This document shows, in pieces, positions 1-10,084 of a DNA stretch of 64,000 nucleotides. A model generated the notes under the pieces. The model made no database searches and was not told the DNA's origin. It saw only the letters and a list, made by a program, of their open reading frames with translations. The DNA is from Candidatus Firestoneibacteriota bacterium. GTDB lineage: Bacteria > Oederibacteriota > D2-FULL-39-29. The stretch covers positions 15,407-79,406 of the forward strand of contig JAPLKO010000051.1 in assembly GCA_026388015.1 (NCBI GenBank), given 5' to 3'. Both the position numbers and the translations under genes were made by a program. How positions within the stretch are numbered: the first letter of the stretch is position 1; every line of letters begins with the position of its first letter.

Positions 1-2288
<2,288 letters not shown>

Positions 2289-2356
2289 TTATGATTCCTC
2301 CTGATAATTATTGTATCATTATAATTTCCCGTATATTTATACCCAAATCACCTTTA

Positions 2357-2386
2357 ATTGTAGCACAAAAACAACTGTTTTGTCAC
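2357..2386 (-). promoter_or_regulatory. Probable sigma-70 promoter of gyrB
   Basis: On the minus strand, GTGACA (2381-2386) and TACAAT (2357-2362) are separated by 18 bases, about 70 bases upstream of the gyrB GTG. Each hexamer is one base off consensus. Confidence 0.5.
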
Positions 2387-2441
2387 TTCTATATTACTTA
2401 AAAAGGCAGGAAAACTAAAGGCTTTTGCAGAAGAAGAGCCG

Positions 2442-2940
2442 TTAAAAGAGATTTTCTTTTTTAATAATAAACTCCGTCAAACCGCACGGTTTTTTGTATG
2501 GTACCACTTCACCTGCTCCTCTGAAGAATCTTCATCTGTATTCTTCCTCTTCGAAATACCGAAGGAGGCTATGTCTTCTATCATATCTATTTCATGCTGT
2601 CTTTTCAAAGCTTCCTGCTGGACTGAGGGGTAAAAAGTGTTTGCATAGGCGCATACTCTCTGGACTGCCAGCACGGCTGAAGTTTTAGAAAAGTATCCTT
2701 TGCAGTCGTAGTAATCAGCGCCGGGGCGTTTTTACTTAAAAAGCTATTAGTTTCAATGTCTGCAGAGACTTCTTCTCAATTTGCTGAAAAGGAAATTTAG
2801 AATCCAGCTCCCCTTTTTGTGCTCGTACGGCAATAAAAATTATGATCATAAGTAAAACTACAAAAATCTGCTCCGTTCGACCTTCCTCCGCCGCGCAAAA
2901 AACGAAAAGCAGAAACAGTATGAGTGCTCTATTATTTTGA
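2442..2940 (-). pseudogene. Frameshifted remnant of a Tim44-like domain membrane protein
   Basis: No intact ORF is present, but consecutive minus-strand frames give pieces of one recognisable protein. First comes a hydrophobic N-terminal stretch (LILFLLFVF, then IFVVLLMIIIFIAVRAQKGE). In another frame follows ITTTAKDTFLKLQPCW and REYAPMQTLFTP. In a third frame comes VQQEALKRQHEIDMIEDI, and in a last frame an FRGAGEVVPYKKPCG tail ending at a stop at 2442-2444. The order and wording (AKxxFLKLQxxW, RDxxxMxxLLxPxL, xRIEDI, xFVRG) match the Tim44-like domain. At least two frame changes are needed, one near 2780 and one in a CCCC run near 2633. What is seen is the peptide pieces; the family assignment is from memory, and decay rather than sequencing error is inferred. 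Confidence 0.55.
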
Positions 2941-2949
2941 GCATATTTT

Positions 2950-3218
2950 TTAAGCGTGAATGCCGGCTATTATGGCAGCAGCAATTATAAGGCTTATTCC
3001 AGTTTTTGCCGCTGCGATAATCCTACCGTAGTACTCCGCCACCGCCGTGTTTCCTCTTATCAGCTCTTTCTCTTCGTCAATCCTCGGAGTTAGTTTTTTA
3101 ATAATCTTAGGAAGAAAAAGCGAGAGCGCCAGAAAGAGAATTATCCCGAGAACAACACCGAGTATAGTGAAGATAGCCGCAGAGTTTATATCGCTAGGTA
3201 TATTTCCCTCTTTAACAT
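2950..3218 (-). pseudogene. DUF350-like small membrane protein, probably frameshifted near its start
   Basis: The open frame 3228-2950 encodes about 90 codons but has no ATG, GTG or TTG start before its conserved core. The core has a first membrane helix (AIFTILGVVLGIILFLALSLF), the segment KKLTPRIDEEKELIRGNTAVAEYYG, and a second helix ending IIAGIHA. That layout (two helices, E-x-x-x-GN-x-AVA, ending IIAxAI) is typical of one DUF350 unit, about 70 residues long. An ATG at 3218 in a neighbouring frame gives MLKREIYLAI and then a stop. A single-base indel there would join it to the core, so the gene is probably broken. It lies directly upstream of the Tim44-like remnant in the same direction, suggesting a former operon. 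Confidence 0.5.
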
Positions 3219-3248
3219 TTAGATTGTTTTAATTCCTAAATATTAAAA

Positions 3249-3581
3249 TTACGTTTTCCTGCGAGCCGCATAAGCAAAACTCAAAAAGTACTTTTTCCAT
3301 AAGAGGTCAGAGGATAAAAATATGTTATCTCCGGTAAAATAATCAACGAGAGCTTCTCTGACCCGGGAAACTTCTTTAAGGCGGGATTTGTTTCTGGAGC
3401 TCTTAAGCGTTAAATCGGTAAGTTCAAGCGCGCGTTCAAAAGCCTGCCGGCTGTATGCGGGATTATTCTTTATCCGCCAGTTCAAAGCCCGCTCAACTTC
3501 GCTTCCTATATTTGCCATCTGCTCAAGAAACGGCATTTTAGCCCAGCGGCCTTCCGCAAGTTCTTTATGCTGAACTGTCAT
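3249..3581 (-). CDS. Conserved small protein of unknown function (110 aa), partner of DUF5674
   Basis: A 110-residue soluble, largely helical and basic protein with no signal peptide or membrane segment. Blocks that look conserved are LEQMANIGSEVERAL, NPAYSRQAFERALELTDLT, RLKEVSRVREALVDYF and a C-terminal FLSFAYAARRK. I recognise this wording as belonging to a widespread uncharacterised family in candidate-phylum genomes, but I know no function for it. Its ATG overlaps the stop of the DUF5674 gene by four bases (ATGA), so the two are translationally coupled and transcribed from one promoter. The coupled, short, two-gene form resembles toxin-antitoxin or other stoichiometric pairs; that is inference only. 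Confidence 0.8.
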   Translation of the reverse strand: MTVQHKELAEGRWAKMPFLEQMANIGSEVERALNWRIKNNPAYSRQAFERALELTDLTLKSSRNKSRLKEVSRVREALVDYFTGDNIFLSSDLLWKKYFLSFAYAARRKT

Positions 3582-3919
3582 ATTTTAACTCTCTCTGCCA
3601 CGATTTCAAGAATTTGTTTTTGTATTCCTTGATTTTCAACACCGCGGCTTCTGTTATTCTGAGAAGGGCGCATATTAATCATAGAGTCGAACTCAACAAA
3701 ATCAGCCCCCTGCAGCTCCGGATAAATATTGACACCCCAAAGATTCTTTTGATTTGAGCCGTCTTCTAAAAGCAGTGCTTCAAGATCGGAATGAAGCTCT
3801 GCATCTACGGCCAGCAATTTTTTCTCAATATCAACAACAGCCTTGACCATGTTGCCAAAAAGACCCTCGGCCATTACTTTAAGTTCTGTTTTTGTTATCG
3901 AATCAGTAATAACTTTCAT
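3578..3919 (-). CDS. DUF5674 family protein
   Basis: A 113-residue soluble protein. Recognisable blocks are VKAVVDIEKKLLAVDAELHSD (acquisition of a small beta core), EALLLEDGSNQKNLWGVNIYP and EFDSMINMRPSQNNRSR, followed by a C-terminal helix. These match DUF5674 as I remember it: residues LH-D near 42-44, an LWGxNxYP turn and a strongly conserved FDSMINxRPSQxNRSR motif whose polar residues could bind a ligand or nucleic acid. No function is established to my knowledge. It is the first gene of a two-gene operon with a consensus promoter just upstream and a four-base overlap with the following 110-residue gene. Confidence 0.85.
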   Translation of the reverse strand: MKVITDSITKTELKVMAEGLFGNMVKAVVDIEKKLLAVDAELHSDLEALLLEDGSNQKNLWGVNIYPELQGADFVEFDSMINMRPSQNNRSRGVENQGIQKQILEIVAERVKI

Positions 3920-3956
3920 TTTAAATCTCCCGAAGCCGTCTCTAGAAATCTAGTGG

Positions 3957-3985
3957 ATTATAACACAAAAAAAACAGCCTGGCAA
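3957..3985 (-). promoter_or_regulatory. Sigma-70 promoter of the DUF5674 operon
   Basis: On the minus strand, TTGCCA (3980-3985), a 17-base spacer containing a T-tract, and a perfect TATAAT (3957-3962). The start codon follows about 38 bases downstream of the -10. Confidence 0.75.
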
Positions 3986-3989
3986 AAGA

Positions 3990-4026
3990 AAAAGCCCTGC
4001 TGCTAATTGCTTAACAACAGGGCTTC
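3990..4026 (-). terminator. Rho-independent terminator of the cysteine-repeat lipoprotein gene
   Basis: An 8-bp perfect stem (AAGCCCTG / CAGGGCTT, 4018-4025 with 3992-3999), extendable with one mismatch, is followed on the minus strand by TTTTTCTTTT. It ends the lipoprotein gene just before the promoter of the next operon. Confidence 0.8.
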
Positions 4027-4049
4027 TTTTATAGTTCAGTTATTAAATA

Positions 4050-4469
4050 TTACTTCGCTTTCGGTGCTACAGGCGCTTTAGGCGCTGCAACGGGAGCTTT
4101 AGGAGCTACCGGAGCCGCTACTTTCGCAGGCGCTGCTGCAGGTTTCGCATCTTTCGCGGGTGCGGCTTTCATGCAAGTGCAACCGGCTTTTCCGCAGTTT
4201 TTCATATCTTTCGCGCAAGCTTTGCAGTCTTTAGAGCAAGCACAAACAGTTTTATCTGCCTTCATACAGGTGCAACCGGCTTTTCCACAGTTCTTCATGT
4301 CTTTCGCGCAGGCTTTGCAGTCCTTAGAGCAAACACAGGCTGCTTTTTCTACCTTTACTGCTTCTACCTTTACTGCTTCTTCCTTTGCTGCCGGAGCAGT
4401 CTCGCCGCAACCGCTGAGCATTAATGCAGCAGCGAAGAGCGGTAATACGAACAATCCAATCTTCTTCAT
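4050..4469 (-). CDS. Cysteine-rich tandem-repeat lipoprotein
   Basis: A 139-residue exported lipoprotein. Residues 1-21 form a lipoprotein signal ending in the lipobox LSGC, with Cys21 as the lipidated residue. A lysine/alanine/valine linker follows. Two nearly identical 31-residue repeats come next, each with seven cysteines (45, 47, 51, 54, 61, 66, 68 and 76, 78, 82, 85, 92, 97, 99) in the pattern CxCxxxCxxCxxxxxxCxxxxCxC. The tail from about residue 103 is an Ala/Pro/Lys-rich extended segment. The cysteine spacing suggests metal or metal-cluster binding, or a thiol buffer in the periplasm. I do not recognise a named family. Its own promoter and terminator make it monocistronic. Confidence 0.85.
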   Translation of the reverse strand: MKKIGLFVLPLFAAALMLSGCGETAPAAKEEAVKVEAVKVEKAACVCSKDCKACAKDMKNCGKAGCTCMKADKTVCACSKDCKACAKDMKNCGKAGCTCMKAAPAKDAKPAAAPAKVAAPVAPKAPVAAPKAPVAPKAK

Positions 4470-4510
4470 AATTACCTCCTTAAGGTAAATTTTTATGGCA
4501 ATACACTAAT

Positions 4511-4539
4511 ATTATATTAAAAATATAATTCTTTTTCAA
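4511..4539 (-). promoter_or_regulatory. Sigma-70 promoter of the cysteine-repeat lipoprotein gene
   Basis: On the minus strand, TTGAAA (4534-4539), 17-base spacer, TATAAT (4511-4516). An AAGGAGG ribosome site sits just before the ATG at 4469. Confidence 0.75.
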
Positions 4540-4581
4540 GTATTAAATACATGTTTTGATTTTTTTTTGGCTTATTTTCAA

Positions 4582-4610
4582 TTGACACAGCCTGTCCATA
4601 TTGTTAGACT
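4582..4610 (+). promoter_or_regulatory. Probable sigma-70 promoter of mgtA
   Basis: TTGACA (4582-4587), 17-base spacer, TAGACT (4605-4610). Transcription would begin near 4617, leaving a leader of roughly 105 bases ahead of the mgtA start. Confidence 0.55.
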
Positions 4611-4623
4611 ACATAAGGAGAGC

Positions 4624-4686
4624 ATGGTTTTTGTTGCTGTTTTTGCGCTGACCCCTAAAAAGAAAAGAACTGGAACAACAAAATAA
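4624..4686 (+). CDS. Possible 20-residue leader peptide upstream of mgtA
   Basis: An ATG preceded by AAGGAG (short spacing of about 3 bases) opens a 20-codon frame, MVFVAVFALTPKKKRTGTTK, lying wholly in the inferred mgtA leader and ending 37 bases before the mgtA start. Enteric mgtA transcripts carry a regulatory leader ORF (mgtL), which makes the position suggestive. The sequence here is unrelated to mgtL and has one proline only. Chance is a real alternative for an ORF this short. Confidence 0.25.
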   Translation: MVFVAVFALTPKKKRTGTTK

Positions 4687-4723
4687 CCCCGCTATTCTAA
4701 CGTTTTTTCAGAAAGGTAATACC

Positions 4724-7318
4724 TTGAAGCAAAAAATGCATATTCATATAAATAAAACTCTAAAATCACAGGCGATTGATTTTGATTGTTTTAATTGTCG
4801 TTTTGAGCTCCTTTTTGCAAAATTAAAAAGTTCGGAAAAAGGCCTTACCGGCAAAAAAGCCAGAGCCCGCCTGGAAGAATACGGTTACAACGAACCCTCT
4901 AAAAAGAAAAAACGCGCGATTATTTTGAACATCCTCTCGAAATTTATAAATCCATTGGTCATCGTTTTACTTTTCATCGGGGTTTTCTCCTTCTTCTTCA
5001 GCGAAAGAATCAGCGCCTACATTGTTTTTATAATGATCCTGATAAGTGTCGGGCTTACGTACATTCAAGAGTACAGGTCCAGCAAGGCGGCGGAAAAACT
5101 TTCAGAGATGGTGCGAACGAACGTCACAGTATACCGGGATGGCAGGCCGAAAGAGATTCCGATAAAAGAAGTGGTACCCGGGGATATCGTCGATCTTTTT
5201 GCCGGAGATATGATCCCCGCCGACTTAAGACTAATCTCCGTTAAAGACTTGTTTGTCAACCAGGCAACACTCACCGGAGAATCTATGCCCATAGAAAAAG
5301 TCAGCTCCGCTTACGCAAACAAAACCGGTACTGAAGCAGAAAACATAGTTTTTATGGGCTCCTCCGTGGTTAGCGGAACAGCGCTCGGAATAGTCATCAA
5401 AACAGGGCAGTTCACTCAGTTCGGAAATCTCGCAACCCGGCTTGCGGCAATCAACATAGAGTCGAGTTTTGAAAAAGGCGTAAACAAGTTCGTCATGATA
5501 ATGATCCGCATAATGATTGTCCTGGTGGTTGCGATATTCTGCATAAACGCTTTCGCAAAAGGTAACCTTGTCGAAGCGTTTCTTTTCGCTATCGCAGTGG
5601 CGGTAGGGCTGGCTCCGGAGATGCTCCCTCTCATTGTTACGATTAATCTTTCCAAAGGCGCGCTTACGATGTCTAAGAAACAGGTCATCGTGAAAAGGCT
5701 TAACTCTATTCAGAACTTCGGGGCGATGGACGTGCTTTGCACGGACAAGACCGGCACCCTGACTATGGACAAAATAATACTGGAACGTTACTGCAATGTA
5801 GTGAAAGAGGAAAACGTGGATGTTCTAAAATACGCATTCTTGAACAGCCATTATCAGACCGGGCTAAAGAACCTGCTGGATAAAGCCGTCTTAAATAAAG
5901 CAAAGAGCTACAAAGATATTCTGGAAAAACAGTACAAAAAAGTAGATGAGATACCTTTTGACTTCCAGAGAAAACTCATGTCCGTGGTCGTGGAAGCTGA
6001 AGGCAAGCACACTATCATCTCGAAGGGCGCACCCGAAGAGATCTTTAAGCGTTGCACAAAATATGAGCTGGACGGGGAGCTGCTCGAATTTGAACATCTG
6101 ATAATCGCAGATCTAAAGGAAGAGTATGATAATCTTTCCAAAGACGGTTTTAGAGTCATCGCTATCGCCTACAAGCAGATAGATTACGCCGCGCATAAAT
6201 TCAGCAAGGAAGATGAAAGCGAACTCGTGCTCAAAGGCTACGTTGCCTTCCTTGACCCGCCTAAGGATTCTACCAGAGAAGCACTGGTGGCTATCAAAAA
6301 ACTCGGGATAGAGGTAAAGGTGTTAACCGGGGATAACGAACTGGTTACCAGAAAGATCTGCTCCGAAGTCGGTCTTAATATTTTTGGAATGGCAACGGGT
6401 GATCAGGTAGAGATGCTGAACGACGACGAATTAAAAGAAGTCATTAAGATAACAAACGTCTTCGCGCGCCTCTCCCCGGCGCAGAAAGAGCGTATTGTCC
6501 GCGCCCTTAGAGCAAACGGTAAGACTGTCGGCTTTTTAGGGGACGGGATTAATGACGCGCTTGCTCTCAAAGCCGCGGATGTCGGTATTTCCGTGAACAA
6601 TGCCGCGGACATCGCAAAAGAATCGGCAGATATAATACTTTTGCAAAAAAGTTTATTGGTCTTGGAAGACGGAATAATAGAAGGCCGGAGAACTTTCGGC
6701 AATATCATAAAATACATTAAGATGAGTTCCAGTTCTAACTTCGGAAATATGTTCTCTATGACCGGCGGAAGTCTCTTTCTTCCCTTCCTCCCGATGGCGC
6801 CCTTACAGGTGCTTTTAAACAATTTCCTTTACGACATCTCTCAGACCGCCATCCCTTCTGATTCCGTAGACAAAGAGTACCTCTCAAAGCCCAGAAAGTG
6901 GGACGTAAAATCCATACAAAGCTTTATGATAAACATCGGCCCCATCTCTTCGATATTTGATTTTTTGACGTACGGCGTTATGTGGTTCGTCTTCGACTGT
7001 AAAACAATAGAAAAACAGGCGCTTTTCCACACCGGCTGGTTTATCGAATCTCTGGCAACCCAGACTCTTGTAGTTTATATAATACGTACCGGCAAAATCC
7101 CTTTTTTAGAAAGCCGGCCGAGCAAATTCCTGGTCTTTACTACTCTTGCGATAGTAGGAACAGGAATATATCTGACGATGTCCCCGTTTGCGGCGCACCT
7201 CGGTTTTGTAACCCTGCCCCCGCTGTACTTCGCAATTCTCTCTATAATGCTTTTTGCATATCTTTTCCTGGTATTCAGCTTACACAGACGCTTCCTGAAA
7301 AAACACGGAGAAGCTTAA
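4724..7318 (+). CDS. mgtA: Magnesium-translocating P-type ATPase
   Basis: Inner-membrane P3-type ATPase importing Mg2+ at the cost of ATP. The 864 residues are close to the usual MgtA/MgtB length. A cation-ATPase N-terminal region (KGLTGKKARARLEEYG) comes first. It is followed by two membrane helices, the actuator loop with TGES, and the MgtA-type intramembrane PEMLP segment. The phosphorylation motif is DKTGTLT with catalytic Asp near residue 341. Hinge motifs (LTGDNELVT, GDGINDALALKAADVGISV) precede six C-terminal helices. A TTG start at 4724 is preferred for its AAAGGT site six bases upstream; an ATG lies four codons further in. The gene stands alone between a promoter and the convergent dciA gene. 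Mg2+ is the family-based substrate. Confidence 0.92.
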   Translation: MKQKMHIHINKTLKSQAIDFDCFNCRFELLFAKLKSSEKGLTGKKARARLEEYGYNEPSKKKKRAIILNILSKFINPLVIVLLFIGVFSFFFSERISAYIVFIMILISVGLTYIQEYRSSKAAEKLSEMVRTNVTVYRDGRPKEIPIKEVVPGDIVDLFAGDMIPADLRLISVKDLFVNQATLTGESMPIEKVSSAYANKTGTEAENIVFMGSSVVSGTALGIVIKTGQFTQFGNLATRLAAINIESSFEKGVNKFVMIMIRIMIVLVVAIFCINAFAKGNLVEAFLFAIAVAVGLAPEMLPLIVTINLSKGALTMSKKQVIVKRLNSIQNFGAMDVLCTDKTGTLTMDKIILERYCNVVKEENVDVLKYAFLNSHYQTGLKNLLDKAVLNKAKSYKDILEKQYKKVDEIPFDFQRKLMSVVVEAEGKHTIISKGAPEEIFKRCTKYELDGELLEFEHLIIADLKEEYDNLSKDGFRVIAIAYKQIDYAAHKFSKEDESELVLKGYVAFLDPPKDSTREALVAIKKLGIEVKVLTGDNELVTRKICSEVGLNIFGMATGDQVEMLNDDELKEVIKITNVFARLSPAQKERIVRALRANGKTVGFLGDGINDALALKAADVGISVNNAADIAKESADIILLQKSLLVLEDGIIEGRRTFGNIIKYIKMSSSSNFGNMFSMTGGSLFLPFLPMAPLQVLLNNFLYDISQTAIPSDSVDKEYLSKPRKWDVKSIQSFMINIGPISSIFDFLTYGVMWFVFDCKTIEKQALFHTGWFIESLATQTLVVYIIRTGKIPFLESRPSKFLVFTTLAIVGTGIYLTMSPFAAHLGFVTLPPLYFAILSIMLFAYLFLVFSLHRRFLKKHGEA

Positions 7319-7398
7319 AGCAAGTACTTCTCGGAAATTTAATTTTGTTGCGGCATTGTCGCAAATATTTACCACCATGCAACAGCAATCTTTTTGGG

Positions 7399-7731
7399 TT
7401 ATTTTACTCGGAAGAGCATGTCTTTTATTTTTTTTACGGCGAGTTTTTCGTTTAAGGCGGTGACGAGTTTGGCCTTCATGAATTTCAGTTCGGTGATCCA
7501 TACTGAGGAATCTACTTCTACGGTAACTATACCGTGGTTAAAATCTATGGGGCGGGCGTGGCGGGCTATGTTTTCGCCTACTACTTCATTCCAGATAACA
7601 TATATTGTATACTCTTTCACCTTGTCAAACGCGGTGTCTTTGACGGCCTTGTTGGTTTGAATGACCTCGATGTTCCTTAAAGTTTTTCCTATCAGTTGCG
7701 CAATGCTTATCAAAGGTTTTTTATTTCTCAT
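7399..7731 (-). CDS. dciA: DciA-like (DUF721) helicase-loading factor
   Basis: A 110-residue DUF721/DciA protein, the ancestral loader or operator of the replicative helicase DnaB in most bacteria lacking DnaC or DnaI. The core shows WNEVVGENIARHARP followed by GIVTVEVDSSVWITELKFMKAKLVTALNEKL, the typical KH-like domain signature. There is no long disordered extension. It is the last gene of dnaN-recF-dciA, overlapping recF by 11 bases, a common arrangement that supports a replication role. It converges on mgtA with an 80-base gap. Confidence 0.88.
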   Translation of the reverse strand: MRNKKPLISIAQLIGKTLRNIEVIQTNKAVKDTAFDKVKEYTIYVIWNEVVGENIARHARPIDFNHGIVTVEVDSSVWITELKFMKAKLVTALNEKLAVKKIKDMLFRVK

Positions 7732-8824
7732 TTACAGTCACCGTTCCTTCGGCAATATTTATCAGAGTGTGCTCCGGAAAATATTTTGTTAAGTTTTTAT
7801 CTTCCGTCCCGGCAATAAAGATCTGCGCCATTCCGTTAAACACTTCCAATAGCTCCGTCCGCCTGTTTTCGTCAAGGTCAAAAAAAATATCATCGATAAG
7901 CACCACCGGTTCTTCCCCGGTCTTTTCTTTCATAAGCAAATATTCCGCAAGTTTTAAATTAATTATTATGGACCTCTGCTGGCCTTCCGAAGAAAAATAT
8001 TTGGCATCTTTGCCGTTAAGAATAAATACTATATCATCCCGGTGCGGACCAACCAAAGAAGCTTTTCTAATTATTTCTTTCTCCTCCAGGGCCTTTATTT
8101 TTTCTTCAAAATTCTTAGTCAAATCACCCTCAACTTCAAAGGAGCATTTGTAGGAAAGCAATATTTCTTCTTTGCCGCCGGAGATTTTATATTGCAGTTC
8201 TTTCAACCGCTCTTTTAACGCCTCTATAGCTTCGAGCCTGGCTTTTACTATTTTTACCCCGAGCTCCACAAGTTGCGCATTCCAGACATAAAGCATTTTC
8301 TTATCCGCCCTTTGTTCGCTTACCTGCCACAGCAGTTTGTTTTTCTGGGATAAAATCTGATGGTACCGGGAAAGATCGCTCAAATACGGCCGGCTTATTT
8401 GAGACAGGAGAAGATTGACATTCCTTCTTCTTTCCACCGGGGAACGTTTTATCAGATCAATATCTTCCGGGGAGAATTTTACGGTTTTAAGCTCGCCAAT
8501 AAACTCGCTTTTTTTTGAAACGGGGTTTTCGTTTATTCTGACAGACGTTTCTTTTTCCAGGCCGTAGAATGCTTCGAGAGTTTTAGAAAGCCCTCCTTTT
8601 TCAACCTTACACCGCAGGGAAAAATAGGTTTCGCCTGTTTTTACAAGATCGTTTAAGGTCTTCATGCGGCTTGAAGAAAGCGTGGAAAGATAATAGATGC
8701 TTTCCAGAAAATTGGTTTTTCCCTGCGCATTCCCGCCGGTTACAATATTGGCTCTTTTAAACCCCGTTGCGGCCGCGTCCTTAATATTTCTAAAATTTTT
8801 GACGCTTATTGACTTTAGTTCCAT
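7721..8824 (-). CDS. recF: DNA replication and repair protein RecF
   Basis: SMC-like ABC ATPase that, with RecO and RecR, loads RecA at single-strand gaps. The 367 residues have the Walker A GGNAQGKTNFLESIYYL near residue 35, the conserved PEDIDLI and GPHRDD motifs, the ABC signature FSSEGQQRSIIINLKLAE, and Walker B PVVLIDDIFFDLD near residue 315. Length and motif order are normal. Its ATG overlaps the dnaN stop (TAATG) and its 3' end overlaps dciA by 11 bases, so dnaN-recF-dciA is one operon. Confidence 0.97.
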   Translation of the reverse strand: MELKSISVKNFRNIKDAAATGFKRANIVTGGNAQGKTNFLESIYYLSTLSSSRMKTLNDLVKTGETYFSLRCKVEKGGLSKTLEAFYGLEKETSVRINENPVSKKSEFIGELKTVKFSPEDIDLIKRSPVERRRNVNLLLSQISRPYLSDLSRYHQILSQKNKLLWQVSEQRADKKMLYVWNAQLVELGVKIVKARLEAIEALKERLKELQYKISGGKEEILLSYKCSFEVEGDLTKNFEEKIKALEEKEIIRKASLVGPHRDDIVFILNGKDAKYFSSEGQQRSIIINLKLAEYLLMKEKTGEEPVVLIDDIFFDLDENRRTELLEVFNGMAQIFIAGTEDKNLTKYFPEHTLINIAEGTVTVNEK

Positions 8825-9924
8825 TAGATCCGAACAGGCATTATTATATAGATGTAGTTTTCGGCACCCGGCGCTTTTACCAGCCCTGCAGACATTGTAT
8901 CTCTAAGCTGCATCTCTACATCCGCAGTGCCGATTACTTTAAGAACATCCGCAACGTATTTTGAATTAAATGCGATTGTAATATCTTCGCCTTTATAATC
9001 CGCTTCTATTTCTTCCTCCGCCTCGCCTACATCCGCCGTCGTCGCATTTATCATAAGCTTTCCGTCGGAGGCTTTTATTTTTATAGCACTCGACTTATCC
9101 ACGGCCAGAAGAGAAACTCTTTTTACCGCCTTGGTAAGAATCTCCGTGTTAACCTTTACTTTTTTGTCAAAAATCCTGTTAATTATCTGCTCATAACTCG
9201 GATACTGCCCGTCTATGAGGCGGGAGGTAATCACCAGATTGTCAAATTTAAAAGTTATCTGATTTTCATAAATCAGGATATCTACATCGCTCTCCTCTTC
9301 TTTCAGAAACTTCTGAAGCTCGTTCAGTACTTTTGTCGGAATTATTATTTTTGTATTGTCTGATTTTCCTACCGGACTTTTAATAAACGCCAGACGGTGT
9401 CCGTCCGTACCGACCATCTTCATTTCGTTGTTTTCTACAACCATTAAAACACCCGTTAAGATCTTTCTGGTATCGTCAGAAGAAACAGAAAAGATAGTTT
9501 TCTTTATCATTTCTTTAAGCGTTGCTTTGTTGATTTTTAGACTGATGGCTTCTTTTTTCGGATCCATTATCGGTGGGTACTCCGATTTAGGAAGACCCAT
9601 TATTTTGTAGATAATCTTGTCGCATTTTATGGTGATATTATTTTTTTCGTTCACATCGATTATTATATCCGAGTCCGGCAACTCTCTTATTATGTCAATG
9701 AACTTTTTTGCAGGAATCGTTATTTCGCCGCCATCAATAATATTAATATTTTCTACATTGCATTTTATTGTAAGCTCCAAATCAGTAGCCGTAAGATGCA
9801 GGTTTTTCTCGGAGGTTTCTAGTAGAAAATTACTCAGTACCGGAAGAGTGGTTTTTACTCCCACAGCTCCTTCAATCTTCTGCAGATTCTCAAGAAGCTC
9901 GGCTTTCTTGCAGGATATTTTCAT
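8824..9924 (-). CDS. dnaN: DNA polymerase III beta sliding clamp
   Basis: Homodimeric ring that tethers the replicative polymerase to DNA. The 366 residues are the usual length. They start MKISCKKAELLENLQKIEGAVG, have the ATDLELTIKC segment, TDGHRLAFIKSPV in domain 2, the YPSYEQIINR block in domain 3 and the C-terminal IMPVRI hydrophobic end near the partner-binding pocket. A GGGGGA ribosome site precedes the ATG. It lies 570 bases from the dnaA stop, with the predicted unwinding region between them. Confidence 0.98.
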   Translation of the reverse strand: MKISCKKAELLENLQKIEGAVGVKTTLPVLSNFLLETSEKNLHLTATDLELTIKCNVENINIIDGGEITIPAKKFIDIIRELPDSDIIIDVNEKNNITIKCDKIIYKIMGLPKSEYPPIMDPKKEAISLKINKATLKEMIKKTIFSVSSDDTRKILTGVLMVVENNEMKMVGTDGHRLAFIKSPVGKSDNTKIIIPTKVLNELQKFLKEEESDVDILIYENQITFKFDNLVITSRLIDGQYPSYEQIINRIFDKKVKVNTEILTKAVKRVSLLAVDKSSAIKIKASDGKLMINATTADVGEAEEEIEADYKGEDITIAFNSKYVADVLKVIGTADVEMQLRDTMSAGLVKAPGAENYIYIIMPVRI

Positions 9925-9964
9925 ATAAATTCCCCCTATATAATTATAAAATTATTGTTGTTTA

Positions 9965-9994
9965 ATTATACATAATAAAAATACGGTTTGTAAA
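9965..9994 (-). promoter_or_regulatory. Probable promoter of dnaN-recF-dciA
   Basis: On the minus strand, TTTACA (9989-9994), 18-base spacer, TATAAT (9965-9970), about 40 bases upstream of the dnaN ATG. Confidence 0.6.
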
Positions 9995-10084
9995 CAGTTA
10001 TAAGTTAGTTTTAAATATTCTTTTTGTAATACTATTGATTCTGAGCAACTAAACGAAACAAGTCGTTTTATTTAAGCAGAGAGT

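Noticed and set aside
2494-2688. A 64-residue plus-strand frame in the Tim44-like remnant
   Set aside because: No ribosome site and no recognisable motif; the minus-strand pieces spell a known domain.
4611-4723. Mg2+ riboswitch (ykoK or mgtA type) in the mgtA leader
   Set aside because: I could not find the conserved core or stems in these roughly 110 bases.
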